Positions 20,762 through 28,640 of a stretch of 64,000 bases of DNA are shown in pieces. The number at the start of each line of letters is the position of its first letter. Within the stretch, counting starts at the first letter, position 1. This DNA comes from Stenotrophomonas koreensis (GTDB lineage Bacteria; Pseudomonadota; Gammaproteobacteria; Xanthomonadales; Xanthomonadaceae): positions 1 to 64,000 of the forward strand of contig NZ_LDJH01000031.1 of assembly GCF_001431525.1 (NCBI RefSeq), read 5' to 3'. A model generated the notes under the pieces. The model was not told where the DNA came from. It was given only the letters and a program-made list of their open reading frames with translations, and ran no database searches. A program made the translations under genes and the position numbers.

Positions 20762-20796
20762 CACAAAGGGCGCCGCAAGGCGCCCTTTGTGTTTTT
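20762..20796 (+). terminator. Rho-independent terminator after ahcY
   Basis: A 13-bp perfect stem (CACAAAGGGCGCC / GGCGCCCTTTGTG) with a GCAA loop is followed by TTTTT at 20792-20796. Confidence 0.93.
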
Positions 20797-21171
20797 GCGC
20801 GCGCATTTCCAGCTGGCGGTCACAAACGCCACGGCTTTCGTCTGCCTATACTCGGCCTTATCGCCACAGGACGTGGCCTGGCCCGCCCGGCGACACCGGC
20901 ATCGCTGGCCCCGCGGCAACCCGCGCATACCGGTGTGGGGAGCAGGGCCGTATCCGGTGCAGCCATCAATGCTAAGGAAAGCAATCCACATGCAACAAGA
21001 CCGCCAAGCAAACTCCGCTGCAGACATCCGCGGCCCGCAGCCATCGCCGCCCATGTCCACGTTGCATGGCCAATCCCGTGGCAAGCCATCATCGATAGCC
21101 GCGTACCTTCAGCTCACAGCACGGCGCCGATTGAGCGCCCCGGCACTCGCCATCATTTCAGGAGCCCGGCA
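20797..21171. other. Intergenic region upstream of the lipoprotein/effector pair
   Basis: About 375 bases with no convincing gene. A frame opening at 20969 or 20990 (about 60 residues, Gln/Ala/Pro/Ser-rich, ending R-R-R-L-S-A-P-A-L-A-I-I-S-G-A-R-Q) stops inside the lipoprotein start as ATGA, but it has no recognisable domain. A TATACT at 20847-20852 could be a -10 box for the pair. The right end gives the AGGAG site used by the lipoprotein gene. Confidence 0.45.
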
Positions 21172-21789
21172 ATGAATGCCCTCACTCGTCACCTCGCCGC
21201 TTTCGGGCTGGTACTGGCACTGCCCCTGCTGGCCGGCTGCCAACCCAAACCGAAAGCCAAACCCGAAGTATTGCTATCCAAACCGATCCGGCTGGATATA
21301 CCCGATCAGGAAGTAGTACTCGAATTTGAGGCATCGCCAGAAAATATCGAAAACTACCAGAGCTACATCATCGCCCTGGAAATCGACAACTCGATTAAAA
21401 AACCATACCCATTCCCACCAGAATTCACTCCACCCGCCCTCTTCGTCAAGGCAGAGAAGCGCATAAACGGAAAATGGCAGATCATCGACGTGCCAGACCC
21501 ATACATGGCCCGGTCCCGGCTACCTGAAACCCAAAATCCATTTTATGCAAAACTCCCCACCTGGCACACCCAGGAAGATTTCACAAACTACCCATCACCC
21601 CACACATGGAACTCAGCGAAAATACGCAGCACCCTGGGGCGCTTCAGCGATAGTGAGTGGATTGACGATGGACGATATCGACTCAGTGGCCACTACAGGC
21701 TGACGATTAAAACAAAAGAATCAAAACCCAATCTCGAAGGAATGCCTGCAGAGATAATAATAAGACAAGCATATTTCGGCGGTAAATAA
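21172..21789 (+). CDS. Lipoprotein, candidate X-T4SS immunity protein (X-Tfi)
   Basis: 205 residues; AGGAG lies eight bases before the ATG. A lipoprotein signal peptide ends at L-L-A-G-C with lipidated Cys23; Gln at +2 favours the outer membrane, facing the periplasm. The mature part is mainly beta-prone, with L-D-I-P-D-Q-E-V-V-L-E-F, Y-I-I-A-L-E-I-D-N and a C-terminal G-R-Y-R-L-S-G-H-Y-R-L-T-I-K-T; no named domain is recognised. Its A/T-rich codons (AAA, ATA, AAT) contrast with all neighbours except the next gene, 14 bases on. Known X-T4SS immunity proteins are periplasmic lipoproteins encoded next to their effector, so position, export signal and shared composition support an immunity role; this is inference. 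It could instead be a secreted accessory protein. Confidence 0.7.
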   Translation: MNALTRHLAAFGLVLALPLLAGCQPKPKAKPEVLLSKPIRLDIPDQEVVLEFEASPENIENYQSYIIALEIDNSIKKPYPFPPEFTPPALFVKAEKRINGKWQIIDVPDPYMARSRLPETQNPFYAKLPTWHTQEDFTNYPSPHTWNSAKIRSTLGRFSDSEWIDDGRYRLSGHYRLTIKTKESKPNLEGMPAEIIIRQAYFGGK

Positions 21790-21803
21790 TACAAGGAAGT
21801 CCA

Positions 21804-22904
21804 ATGACAGGCGATAAGTACACACTATCAATCCATATTGCCGCACCAGGAACACCATTATTCGAAGACGGGCAACCAAAAATAAACCCCAAAACAAACA
21901 ATCAAGAAACATCCTTGCCCGGACACATGTTCTACAGCCTGCAGAAAAACAATGAAGATCCAAGCAGTTTCGGATTCGCGCCCAAAACACCCGGAAACCT
22001 TTGGGGACAAGGGGAACCAAAGACTGAAGACATCAAGACCTACCTCAACCCTGCCTATACAAGGACACTGGAGATAACTGCTGAGCAATACGAAAAACTG
22101 CACAAATTCGGCAGCAACCCCGAAGCATTCGGCTTTGATCTTTATTATCGCGACGTACGCAACAACTGCGTTGACTTCACTTGGGCGGGGTTAAACCACG
22201 CAGGCCTGCAACGCACCGCCAGCTTTGATTTAACTGCTCCCTTGGGTTACACCTTGCCCGGAATTTTGTTACGGCAGGCGACAGACAACTATCGATCTGA
22301 ATGGCGTGTCGATGACAAGGAGGCATTTCGCCCCATGCGCAATATCGAGGCGGTGGACAGCATTGCGCCGCCCTTTCCCGACAGCCCGTTGAATAAAACT
22401 GAAAGCAACCCTGTTCCCGAGCAGGACTGGAAGCAGAAGTTGCTCACCGAAGCAGATGGCCCCGCCCGTGACGCGCGTGACCCACAACACCGCGATCATG
22501 GTCTGGATCAAAACATCCGCACGGCGGTGGCCCGCACTGAAGCCGAACACGGCCGGCCATGGGACAGCCACAGCGAGGCATTGTGCGGGCTGCTGCTGGT
22601 CGCCGCCTGCAAGGCGGGCTTCACTGAAAAAGACAGCCTGTCAGTACAACTGAGCCAGGCAACCAGCACGCAGGCCGCAGGCGAACTGGCATTTCTAGAG
22701 CGCAGCGGCAGCCACACTTCCCCGGACCCTTACGCCAACCGCGTCAGTGTGCCCACCGCTGCTGTGGCCCATGCCGACATCGACACCCTGTATGAGCTTG
22801 CCGATCAGCAGCGCGAACAGGCACTTGCCAGCGCGCAGGAACAGCAGGCCCAGCAGGTCCAGCAGGTCCAGGCACAGGCCGCATCGGGCCCATCGCTGGG
22901 CTGA
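21804..22904 (+). CDS. Candidate X-T4SS effector with NlpC/papain-like N-terminus and XVIPCD-like C-terminus (X-Tfe)
   Basis: 366 residues, no signal peptide. Residues about 1-140 carry S-L-P-G-H-M-F-Y-S-L with His41, F-G-F-A-P, L-N-P-A-Y-T-R-T-L-E-I-T-A-E-Q-Y and N-N-C-V-D-F-T-W with Cys122. This His-before-Cys order fits a circularly permuted NlpC/P60 (papain-like) fold, so a peptidase or amidase is plausible. Residues about 223-366 match the plan of the XVIPCD, the C-terminal signal read by VirD4 of the Xanthomonadales T4SS: D-P-Q-H-R-D-H-G-L, E-A-E-H-G-R-P-W-D, a helix with L-L-L-V-A-A-C-K-A-G-F, then a Gln-rich tail. It follows a lipoprotein gene by 14 bases. The first 200 codons are A/T-rich while the tail has host-like GC. 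No T4SS genes are in the window. Function is inferred from modules only. Confidence 0.78.
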   Translation: MTGDKYTLSIHIAAPGTPLFEDGQPKINPKTNNQETSLPGHMFYSLQKNNEDPSSFGFAPKTPGNLWGQGEPKTEDIKTYLNPAYTRTLEITAEQYEKLHKFGSNPEAFGFDLYYRDVRNNCVDFTWAGLNHAGLQRTASFDLTAPLGYTLPGILLRQATDNYRSEWRVDDKEAFRPMRNIEAVDSIAPPFPDSPLNKTESNPVPEQDWKQKLLTEADGPARDARDPQHRDHGLDQNIRTAVARTEAEHGRPWDSHSEALCGLLLVAACKAGFTEKDSLSVQLSQATSTQAAGELAFLERSGSHTSPDPYANRVSVPTAAVAHADIDTLYELADQQREQALASAQEQQAQQVQQVQAQAASGPSLG

Positions 22905-22923
22905 GCCAGCGGTACTCGCGTTG

Positions 22924-22971
22924 CCCAGCCAAACAACAAGGCGCCGTGAGGCGCCTTGTTGTTTGGCTGGG
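22924..22971. terminator. Bidirectional terminator hairpin between effector and copper chaperone genes
   Basis: A perfect 22-bp inverted repeat with a four-base GTGA loop (arms 22924-22945 and 22950-22971). It starts 20 bases after the effector stop and ends 7 bases before the chaperone stop on the other strand, so it can terminate both. Confidence 0.85.
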
Positions 22972-22978
22972 GGTCGGC

Positions 22979-23176
22979 TCATCCCTTCAGCGTGGCCGGG
23001 AAACCCGCCTCGTCCAGGGCGGCGATGAGCTGTTCGGCACTGGCCGTGGTCTGCACCGTGGCGGTGCGCCCTTCCAGCTCGGTCTGGACCTGGGCATTGG
23101 CATCCAGGGCGGTGATCACCGCGGTCACGCTGCGCACGCAGCCGCCGCAGTGCATGTCAGGAATGTGCAGGTGCAT
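22979..23176 (-). CDS. Heavy-metal-associated (CopZ-like) copper chaperone
   Basis: 65 residues, a single HMA domain. It begins M-H-L-H-I-P-D-M-H-C-G-G-C with the C-x-x-C copper site at Cys10/Cys13, and the ferredoxin-like fold ends A-L-D-E-A-G-F-P-A. GGAG lies six bases before the ATG. It would carry Cu(I) in the cytosol and hand it to the HMA domains of CopA. The copA gene is divergent, 99 bases away, so the two probably share a regulatory region. No clear CueR-type operator was found in the gap. Confidence 0.88.
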   Translation of the reverse strand: MHLHIPDMHCGGCVRSVTAVITALDANAQVQTELEGRTATVQTTASAEQLIAALDEAGFPATLKG

Positions 23177-23275
23177 GGAAAACTCCGTCGTAAGCAGGCC
23201 GTCCGCGTGCCGGCCAATCGTCGGCGCGGGCGCGGTATGGTGTGCCATTGTCCTCCATCGCTGTAGTCCCCTGCC

Positions 23276-25750
23276 ATGGCGCCGCCTGCTGACACCGACC
23301 GTACCGTCACCCTGCCGATCGAGGGCATGACCTGTGCCTCCTGCGTGGCCCGCCTGGAGCGGGTGCTGGGCAAGGTCGAGGGCGTGCACCAGGCCACGGT
23401 GAACCTGGCCACGGCACAGGCCAGCATCCACACCGATGGCAGCGCCAGCGTTGCCCGCCTGGTCGACGCGGTCGAAAAGGCCGGCTTCCACGTGCCGGCC
23501 AGCACGGTGGAACTGACGGTGGAAGGGATGACCTGCGCTTCCTGCGTGGCCCGCGCCGAGCGGGTGCTGGGCAAGCAGCCCGGTGTACTGGAGGCCAGCG
23601 TGAACCTGGCCACCGGGCGGGCGCAGGTGCGTGGCCATGGCCTGCAAGCGCAGCCCCTGGCCGCCGCACTGGGCCGGGCCGGCTTCCCGAGCCGCCCGCT
23701 GGCCGAAGGCGGGCACGAACATGCCCGGCGCGAACAGCAGCAGGCCGACGAGCAGCACGCACTGGGCCGCGACCTGCTGCTTGCCGCCGTGCTGACCCTG
23801 CCGGTGTTCGTGCTGGAAATGGGCGGCCACCTGTTCCCGCCGCTGCACCACTGGCTGCACGCGGCCATCGGCCAGCAAGCGCTGTGGTGGCTGCAGGCGC
23901 TGCTGACCACCGCCGTGCTGGCCGGGCCGGGCCGGCGCTTCTACCACCACGGCATACCGGCCCTGTTGCGTGGCGGGCCGGACATGAACTCACTGGTGGC
24001 CATGGGCACCCTGGCGGCCTGGGGCTATTCGCTGGTCGCCCTGCTCGCTCCGGCGGCGTTGCCGGCCGGCAGCGTCCATGTGTACTTCGAATCGGCGGCG
24101 GTGATCGTGACCCTGGTGCTGGCCGGGCGCTGGCTGGAGGCACGCGCACGTGGGCAGAGTTCGGCTGCCATTGCCCGCTTGGTCAAGCTGCAGCCCGAAC
24201 AGGCGCGGGTACGCCGCGCCGATGGCAGTGAACACACCGTGGCGGTGGCCGCGCTGCAAGCGGCCGACATCCTGCTGCTGCGCCCGGGCGAGCGCATCGC
24301 CGCCGATGGCGTGGTCGTGGAAGGGCACAGCGCGGTGGACGAATCCATGCTCAGCGGCGAGCCGCTGCCGGTGGACAAGCGGCCCGGCGATGCGGTCAGT
24401 GCCGGCACCATCAACACCACCGGCGCGCTGGCAGTGCAGGTGCAGGCGGTGGCCGGCGACACCACCCTGGCGCGGATCATCACCCTGGTTGAACAGGCCC
24501 AGGGCGGCAAGCTGCCGATCCAGGCCAAGGTGGACCAGGTCACCCGCTGGTTCGTGCCGGCGGTGATGCTGCTGGCGCTGCTAGCCTTCGCCGGCTGGTG
24601 GCTGATCGGCAGCCGGCTGGACCTGGCCGTGGTCAATGCGATTGCGGTGCTGATCATTGCCTGCCCCTGCGCCATGGGCCTGGCCACGCCGGTCTCGATC
24701 CTGGTGGCCACCGGCCGTGGGGCCGAGCTGGGCATCCTGCTGCGCCGTGGCCAGGCCCTGCAGCAACTGGCCGGGATTCGGGTGGTAGCCGCCGACAAGA
24801 CCGGCACCTTGACCGAAGGCAAGGCGGTGCTGACCGACTTCCACCCGCGCCCGGGCTTTGACCCGGAGTATGTGGCCGCAGCGGTGGCCGCTGCCGAAAG
24901 CCCTTCCGAGCACCCCAGCGCGCAGGCCATCGTGGCCGCAGCCCGTGCCCAGGGCCTGCGCCTGCCGCCGGCCAGCGAATTTTCCGCCCTGCCCGGCCGT
25001 GGCATCAGCGCGCTTGTGGATGGCAGCCAGGTATTGGTCGGCTCGGCCGAGCACCTGGCTGACGCTGGCATCGACACCCAGCCGCTGGCCGCAGTGGCCA
25101 GGCACCTGGCCGAGCAAGGCCGCAGCCCGCTGTATGCGGCCATCGACGGTGAGCTGGCGGCCATTCTGGCGGTAGCCGACAGCATCAAACCGAGTACCCC
25201 CGGCGCACTGGCTGCCCTGCACGGGCTGGGCCTGCCGGTGGCGATGGTGTCCGGCGACAACCGCATCACCGCCGAGGCCATCGCCGGTGAACTGGGCATT
25301 GATGAAGTCCACGCCCAGGTGCTGCCGGCGCAGAAGGTCGACGTGGTCAAGGCGCTGCAGGCTCGCCACGGGCCGGTGGCCTTCGTCGGTGACGGCATCA
25401 ACGATGCCCCGGCCCTGGCCACGGCCGAGGTCGGCATTGCGGTGGGCACCGGTACCGACATCGCGATCGAGGCCGGCGATGTGGTGCTGGTGGGCGGCAA
25501 CCTGCAGGGGGTGGCCAGTGCCATTGCCCTGGGCCGGGCGACCCTGCGCAACATTCACCAGAACCTGTTCTGGGCCTTCGCCTACAACGCGGCGCTGATT
25601 CCGGTGGCCGCCGGCATCCTGGTGCCGTTCGGCGGGCCGGCGCTGTCTCCGGTGCTGGCTGCCGCCGCAATGGCGCTGTCCTCGGTGTTCGTGGTGAGCA
25701 ACGCGCTGCGCCTGCGCCGTTTCCAGCCACCGCGCGGGGTGGCCGCATGA
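23276..25750 (+). CDS. copA: Copper-exporting P1B-type ATPase CopA
   Basis: 824 residues. Two N-terminal HMA domains each hold G-M-T-C-A-S-C (Cys20/23 and Cys87/90). A His/Glu/Gln-rich linker ([12 protein letters not shown]) precedes eight transmembrane helices. The actuator has S-G-E-P-L-P-V, the membrane Cu(I) site is C-P-C in [11 protein letters not shown], the phosphorylation motif is D-K-T-G-T, the nucleotide domain has S-E-H-P-S, and the hinge is [10 protein letters not shown]. These define a Cu(I) exporter of the inner membrane. Its stop overlaps the ybaK start (ATGA), so the two are co-transcribed. Confidence 0.96.
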   Translation: MAPPADTDRTVTLPIEGMTCASCVARLERVLGKVEGVHQATVNLATAQASIHTDGSASVARLVDAVEKAGFHVPASTVELTVEGMTCASCVARAERVLGKQPGVLEASVNLATGRAQVRGHGLQAQPLAAALGRAGFPSRPLAEGGHEHARREQQQADEQHALGRDLLLAAVLTLPVFVLEMGGHLFPPLHHWLHAAIGQQALWWLQALLTTAVLAGPGRRFYHHGIPALLRGGPDMNSLVAMGTLAAWGYSLVALLAPAALPAGSVHVYFESAAVIVTLVLAGRWLEARARGQSSAAIARLVKLQPEQARVRRADGSEHTVAVAALQAADILLLRPGERIAADGVVVEGHSAVDESMLSGEPLPVDKRPGDAVSAGTINTTGALAVQVQAVAGDTTLARIITLVEQAQGGKLPIQAKVDQVTRWFVPAVMLLALLAFAGWWLIGSRLDLAVVNAIAVLIIACPCAMGLATPVSILVATGRGAELGILLRRGQALQQLAGIRVVAADKTGTLTEGKAVLTDFHPRPGFDPEYVAAAVAAAESPSEHPSAQAIVAAARAQGLRLPPASEFSALPGRGISALVDGSQVLVGSAEHLADAGIDTQPLAAVARHLAEQGRSPLYAAIDGELAAILAVADSIKPSTPGALAALHGLGLPVAMVSGDNRITAEAIAGELGIDEVHAQVLPAQKVDVVKALQARHGPVAFVGDGINDAPALATAEVGIAVGTGTDIAIEAGDVVLVGGNLQGVASAIALGRATLRNIHQNLFWAFAYNAALIPVAAGILVPFGGPALSPVLAAAAMALSSVFVVSNALRLRRFQPPRGVAA

Positions 25751-26220
25751 CCCCGGCGATCAACCTGCTGCGCAAGGCCGGCATCGCCCACCGGGTGCTC
25801 AGCTACCCGCACGAACCCGGCACGGCCTCCTACGGGCTGGAAGCGGCGGACAAGCTGGGCCTGGACGCAACGACCGTATTCAAGACCCTGCTGGCGGCCA
25901 GCGAGAAGAACGAGCTGCTGGTGGCCATCGTGCCGGTGGCCGGGCAGCTGGATCTCAAGGCACTGGCGCTGGCTGCCGGCTGCAGGAAGTGCGAGATGGC
26001 CGACAAGGACGCCGCCCAGCGCGCCACCGGCTACCTGGTCGGCGGGATCAGCCCGCTGGCGCAGAAAAAACGCCTGCGCAGCTTCATCGACAGCAGCGCG
26101 CAGGCCTTGCCGGCCATCCATGTCAGCGCCGGCCGGCGCGGGCTGGAGGTCTCGCTGGCCGGCAGCGACCTGGCGGGCTTGATCAACGCCAGCTGGGCGC
26201 CAATCGGCAAGCCGGCCTGA
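25747..26220 (+). CDS. ybaK: Cys-tRNA(Pro)/Cys-tRNA(Cys) deacylase YbaK
   Basis: 157 residues. YbaK/EbsC proteins free Cys from tRNA(Pro) mischarged by prolyl-tRNA synthetase. The key lysine is Lys46 in T-T-V-F-K-T-L-L-A, and the [10 protein letters not shown] motif and [10 protein letters not shown] near 98-107 are typical. Translation is coupled to copA through a four-base overlap, an unusual partnership probably reflecting operon packing rather than shared function. Confidence 0.93.
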   Translation: MTPAINLLRKAGIAHRVLSYPHEPGTASYGLEAADKLGLDATTVFKTLLAASEKNELLVAIVPVAGQLDLKALALAAGCRKCEMADKDAAQRATGYLVGGISPLAQKKRLRSFIDSSAQALPAIHVSAGRRGLEVSLAGSDLAGLINASWAPIGKPA

Positions 26221-26227
26221 GCCGGCC

Positions 26228-26782
26228 TCAACGCCAGTTGGCGTTGTGCTCCCAGAAATCCACCGCACGCGCATAGGCATCACGGTCGATCGCCACGCCG
26301 GATCCCCCTTCCTCCACCCCGAGCGCGTTGCGCATCATCGTGATCGGCGCCATCGGCACTTCCTCGGGTTCGGCCGTATAGATGCAGCCGACCACGCCCC
26401 AGTCGGCGGCGATCGGCGAGCCCTCGGCGGCCAGCTGCTGTGCGCTGTACAGGATCACCACCAGGTAGTTGGCCACCGGCGGCTGCACCCCTTCAAACCA
26501 GCGCACCAGCACCGGCAGCTCGGCCTTGTTGCGCGCCTCGTAGGCACTGCGCAACAGGTGGCGGTTGTCCTCGGTGATCGGCACGGTCAGGCAGCGGGTG
26601 CTGGTCCAGTTTTCGTAGACGTACAGCTTGCAGAACGGGGCATAGCCATCGAGCACCCGGTACGGCGCATGGGTGTTGAGGTGGGCAATGAACTGCTCGG
26701 CCGTCACGTCCTGGATCGTGTTCGGGCGCGGGGTACGCGGGAACAGGCGGGGACGGGCAAACTCGGTCATTACAATCGACAT
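26228..26782 (-). CDS. DUF3228 family protein
   Basis: 184 residues from ATG at 26782; an ATG at the fifth codon is an alternative and neither has a good ribosome binding site. It carries the family's features: F-P-R-T-P-R-P near the N-terminus, F-C-K-L-Y-V-Y-E-N-W-T-S-T-R-C, L-V-R-W-F-E-G-V-Q-P-P-V-A-N-Y-L-V-V-I-L-Y and M-A-P-I-T-M-M-R-N-A-L-G. It lacks signal peptide or transmembrane segments, so is cytosolic. The role is unknown. It is the last gene, after 44 bases, of a minus-strand run with the LytTR system, and convergent with ybaK. Confidence 0.85.
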   Translation of the reverse strand: MSIVMTEFARPRLFPRTPRPNTIQDVTAEQFIAHLNTHAPYRVLDGYAPFCKLYVYENWTSTRCLTVPITEDNRHLLRSAYEARNKAELPVLVRWFEGVQPPVANYLVVILYSAQQLAAEGSPIAADWGVVGCIYTAEPEEVPMAPITMMRNALGVEEGGSGVAIDRDAYARAVDFWEHNANWR

Positions 26783-26826
26783 CAGGGCATTCCAGTACGG
26801 CAGGGCCGCATAGCCTAGCGCACGCC

Positions 26827-27582
26827 CTACAGGGCCAGGCGCTCGCGCAGCTCGCGGGCCTGGCGGCGCGAGACCTCCACCGTGCTGCCATCATCCAGGG
26901 CCAGGCTGTAGCCATCGGCAAGGCTGGTGGTCACCGTGCGGATGCGGCGCAGGTTGACCAGGGTGTTGCGGTTGGCACGGAAAAACAGCTGTTCGGGCAG
27001 GCGCGCTTCCAGCGCACTCAGGCTGCGCATCAGCAGGGCATGGTTGCCATCGAACCAGACCCGGGCGTAATTGCCATCGACAACGATGCGGCTGATCTGC
27101 TCCACCGCGACAAACCAGCAGCGCTCGCCCTCGCGCAGGAACACCCGCTCGCCCGGCTGCAGCCGCTCCTGCCGCCTGTCGCCATCACCATCGCCATTGG
27201 CCGGCAGCGCCGCCGGTACGCTGTCCAACCGCTGGCGGGCGCGTTCGATCGCCTGCGCCAGGCGGTCGGCGGCCACCGGCTTGAGCAGGTAATCCAGCGC
27301 ATTGGCGGCAAAGGCCTGCACCGCGTAGTGATCGTAGGCGGTGGTGAACACCACGGCCGGCGCGGCAGCAAGATCCTCCAGCACCTCAAAGCCACTGCCC
27401 GACGGCAGCTGGATATCCAGCAGCACCAGGTCCGGATGCAGGCGCGCGATCGCCGCACGCGCCTGCGGCACATCCTCGGCCTCCCCGACACATTCCACCT
27501 GCGCCAGCGGTGCCAGCAGCCGCCTGAGCTCGGCACGTGCCAGGCGCGCATCATCGACAATCAACACCCGCAACTCGCTCAT
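26827..27582 (-). CDS. LytTR-family response regulator
   Basis: 251 residues. The receiver (1-120) has Asp10/Asp11, phosphorylation-site Asp56 in L-V-L-L-D-I-Q-L-P, T-T-A-Y-D and L-L-K-P-V. A Gly/Asp/Arg linker near 128-140 leads to the LytTR DNA-binding domain (about 145-250) with F-F-R-A-N-R-N-T-L-V-N-L-R-R-I and L-D-D-G-S-T-V-E-V-S-R-R. It resembles AlgR/LytR-type regulators, which bind direct repeats as dimers. The gene overlaps the upstream sensor kinase gene by four bases, so the two are coupled. Target genes are not apparent. Confidence 0.92.
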   Translation of the reverse strand: MSELRVLIVDDARLARAELRRLLAPLAQVECVGEAEDVPQARAAIARLHPDLVLLDIQLPSGSGFEVLEDLAAAPAVVFTTAYDHYAVQAFAANALDYLLKPVAADRLAQAIERARQRLDSVPAALPANGDGDGDRRQERLQPGERVFLREGERCWFVAVEQISRIVVDGNYARVWFDGNHALLMRSLSALEARLPEQLFFRANRNTLVNLRRIRTVTTSLADGYSLALDDGSTVEVSRRQARELRERLAL

Positions 27583-28622
27583 TGCACCACCTCCAGCCGG
27601 GCCACCACCTGTTCCTGCTGCTGCGACAGCACCAGCGCACCTGCCTTGTGCAGGTAGGCCAGGCCGACACCATGGCCCAGGCCGCCAGCAGGGTCTTTTA
27701 CCGATCGCTGCAGCTGGCCGGGATTGCGCACCTCCAGCTGCAAAATACCGCCGGCACCACGTTGCGCGCGGATGCTCAACACGCCACCACCGGCAGTCTG
27801 CGCAATGCCGTGGCGCACTGCATTTTCCACCAGCAGCTGCAGCGACATCGCCGGCAGCAGCAGCGGCAGTGCAGCCTCATCCATCTGCCAATCCACCTGC
27901 AGTCGCTGCTCGTAGTGCACCGCCTCCACCGCCAGGTAATCGCGCACCAGCGCCAGCTCATCGGCCAGGCTGACCTGCTCGCCGCGGGTATGCTCCAGTG
28001 CGTGGCGCAGGGTATTGGACAAGCGGCCGACCATGTCACGGGCACGTTCGGGGTCTTCGGCGATCAGCCCCCGCAGGTTGTTCAGCGCGTTGAACACGAA
28101 GTGCGGGTTGAGCCGGGCACGCAGCACCTGGTTGGCGTGGCGCTCGCGCTCGGCCTCGGCGCGCAGCTGCGCCATCGCGCTGTGCCGGGCCTGCTGCAGG
28201 GCCGTGATTCCCGCCCAGGCCAGTACCCACATCCCGAGGATGATGCCGGTGTTGACCAGATAGACCCATTGCATCGCCGCACCGGACGGGGCCACCGGCA
28301 GGACGACCCAGCCCAGCGCGACCAGGGCGCGCAACAGCAGATGCAGTACCAGCTGGGCCAGGCAGGCACCGGCGACCACCAGCACGAGCAGCCGCAGCGC
28401 TACCCGCCACAGGGTGCCCTTAAGCCAATCCCGGCGCCGCACCAGGTGGCGGATGCCGGCGCTGATGAAGTACAGCAACAACGGCAGCCCCACGCAGATC
28501 ACCAACAGCAGCAGGACCGGCTGTCGCGCCGGGAAGGCGATCATGGCCAGGCTCAGGTTCAGCACGGCATACAACGCCCACGGCAGGGTATTGAGCCACC
28601 AGAAACGGGTATCGGCCGACAT
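27579..28622 (-). CDS. LytS/YehU-type membrane sensor histidine kinase
   Basis: 347 residues. Four to five transmembrane helices lie in the first 145 residues (about 12-30, 36-56, 73-98, 120-140) with little periplasmic sequence, so the signal is probably sensed in the membrane. The HisKA_7TM-type His_kinase domain has R-L-N-P-H-F-V-F-N-A-L-N-N-L with phospho-acceptor His174. The ATPase part includes V-E-N-A-V-R-H-G and a shortened G-L-G-H-G-V-G-L. It pairs with the LytTR regulator downstream (4-base overlap) and follows a secreted alpha/beta hydrolase gene by 18 bases, suggesting a three-gene unit. Confidence 0.92.
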   Translation of the reverse strand: MSADTRFWWLNTLPWALYAVLNLSLAMIAFPARQPVLLLLVICVGLPLLLYFISAGIRHLVRRRDWLKGTLWRVALRLLVLVVAGACLAQLVLHLLLRALVALGWVVLPVAPSGAAMQWVYLVNTGIILGMWVLAWAGITALQQARHSAMAQLRAEAERERHANQVLRARLNPHFVFNALNNLRGLIAEDPERARDMVGRLSNTLRHALEHTRGEQVSLADELALVRDYLAVEAVHYEQRLQVDWQMDEAALPLLLPAMSLQLLVENAVRHGIAQTAGGGVLSIRAQRGAGGILQLEVRNPGQLQRSVKDPAGGLGHGVGLAYLHKAGALVLSQQQEQVVARLEVVQ

Positions 28623-28640
28623 CGATGCGCTGCTTTTCGC

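Noticed and set aside
20969-21175. Small frame overlapping the lipoprotein start by ATGA
   Set aside because: No domain, signal peptide or good start site; Gln/Pro/Ser/Arg composition looks like non-coding DNA. Kept only as a note in the intergenic entry.
23177-23275. Looked for a CueR-type operator between the copper chaperone and copA
   Set aside because: No dyad with a 19-20 base spaced promoter could be recognised; regulation left open.
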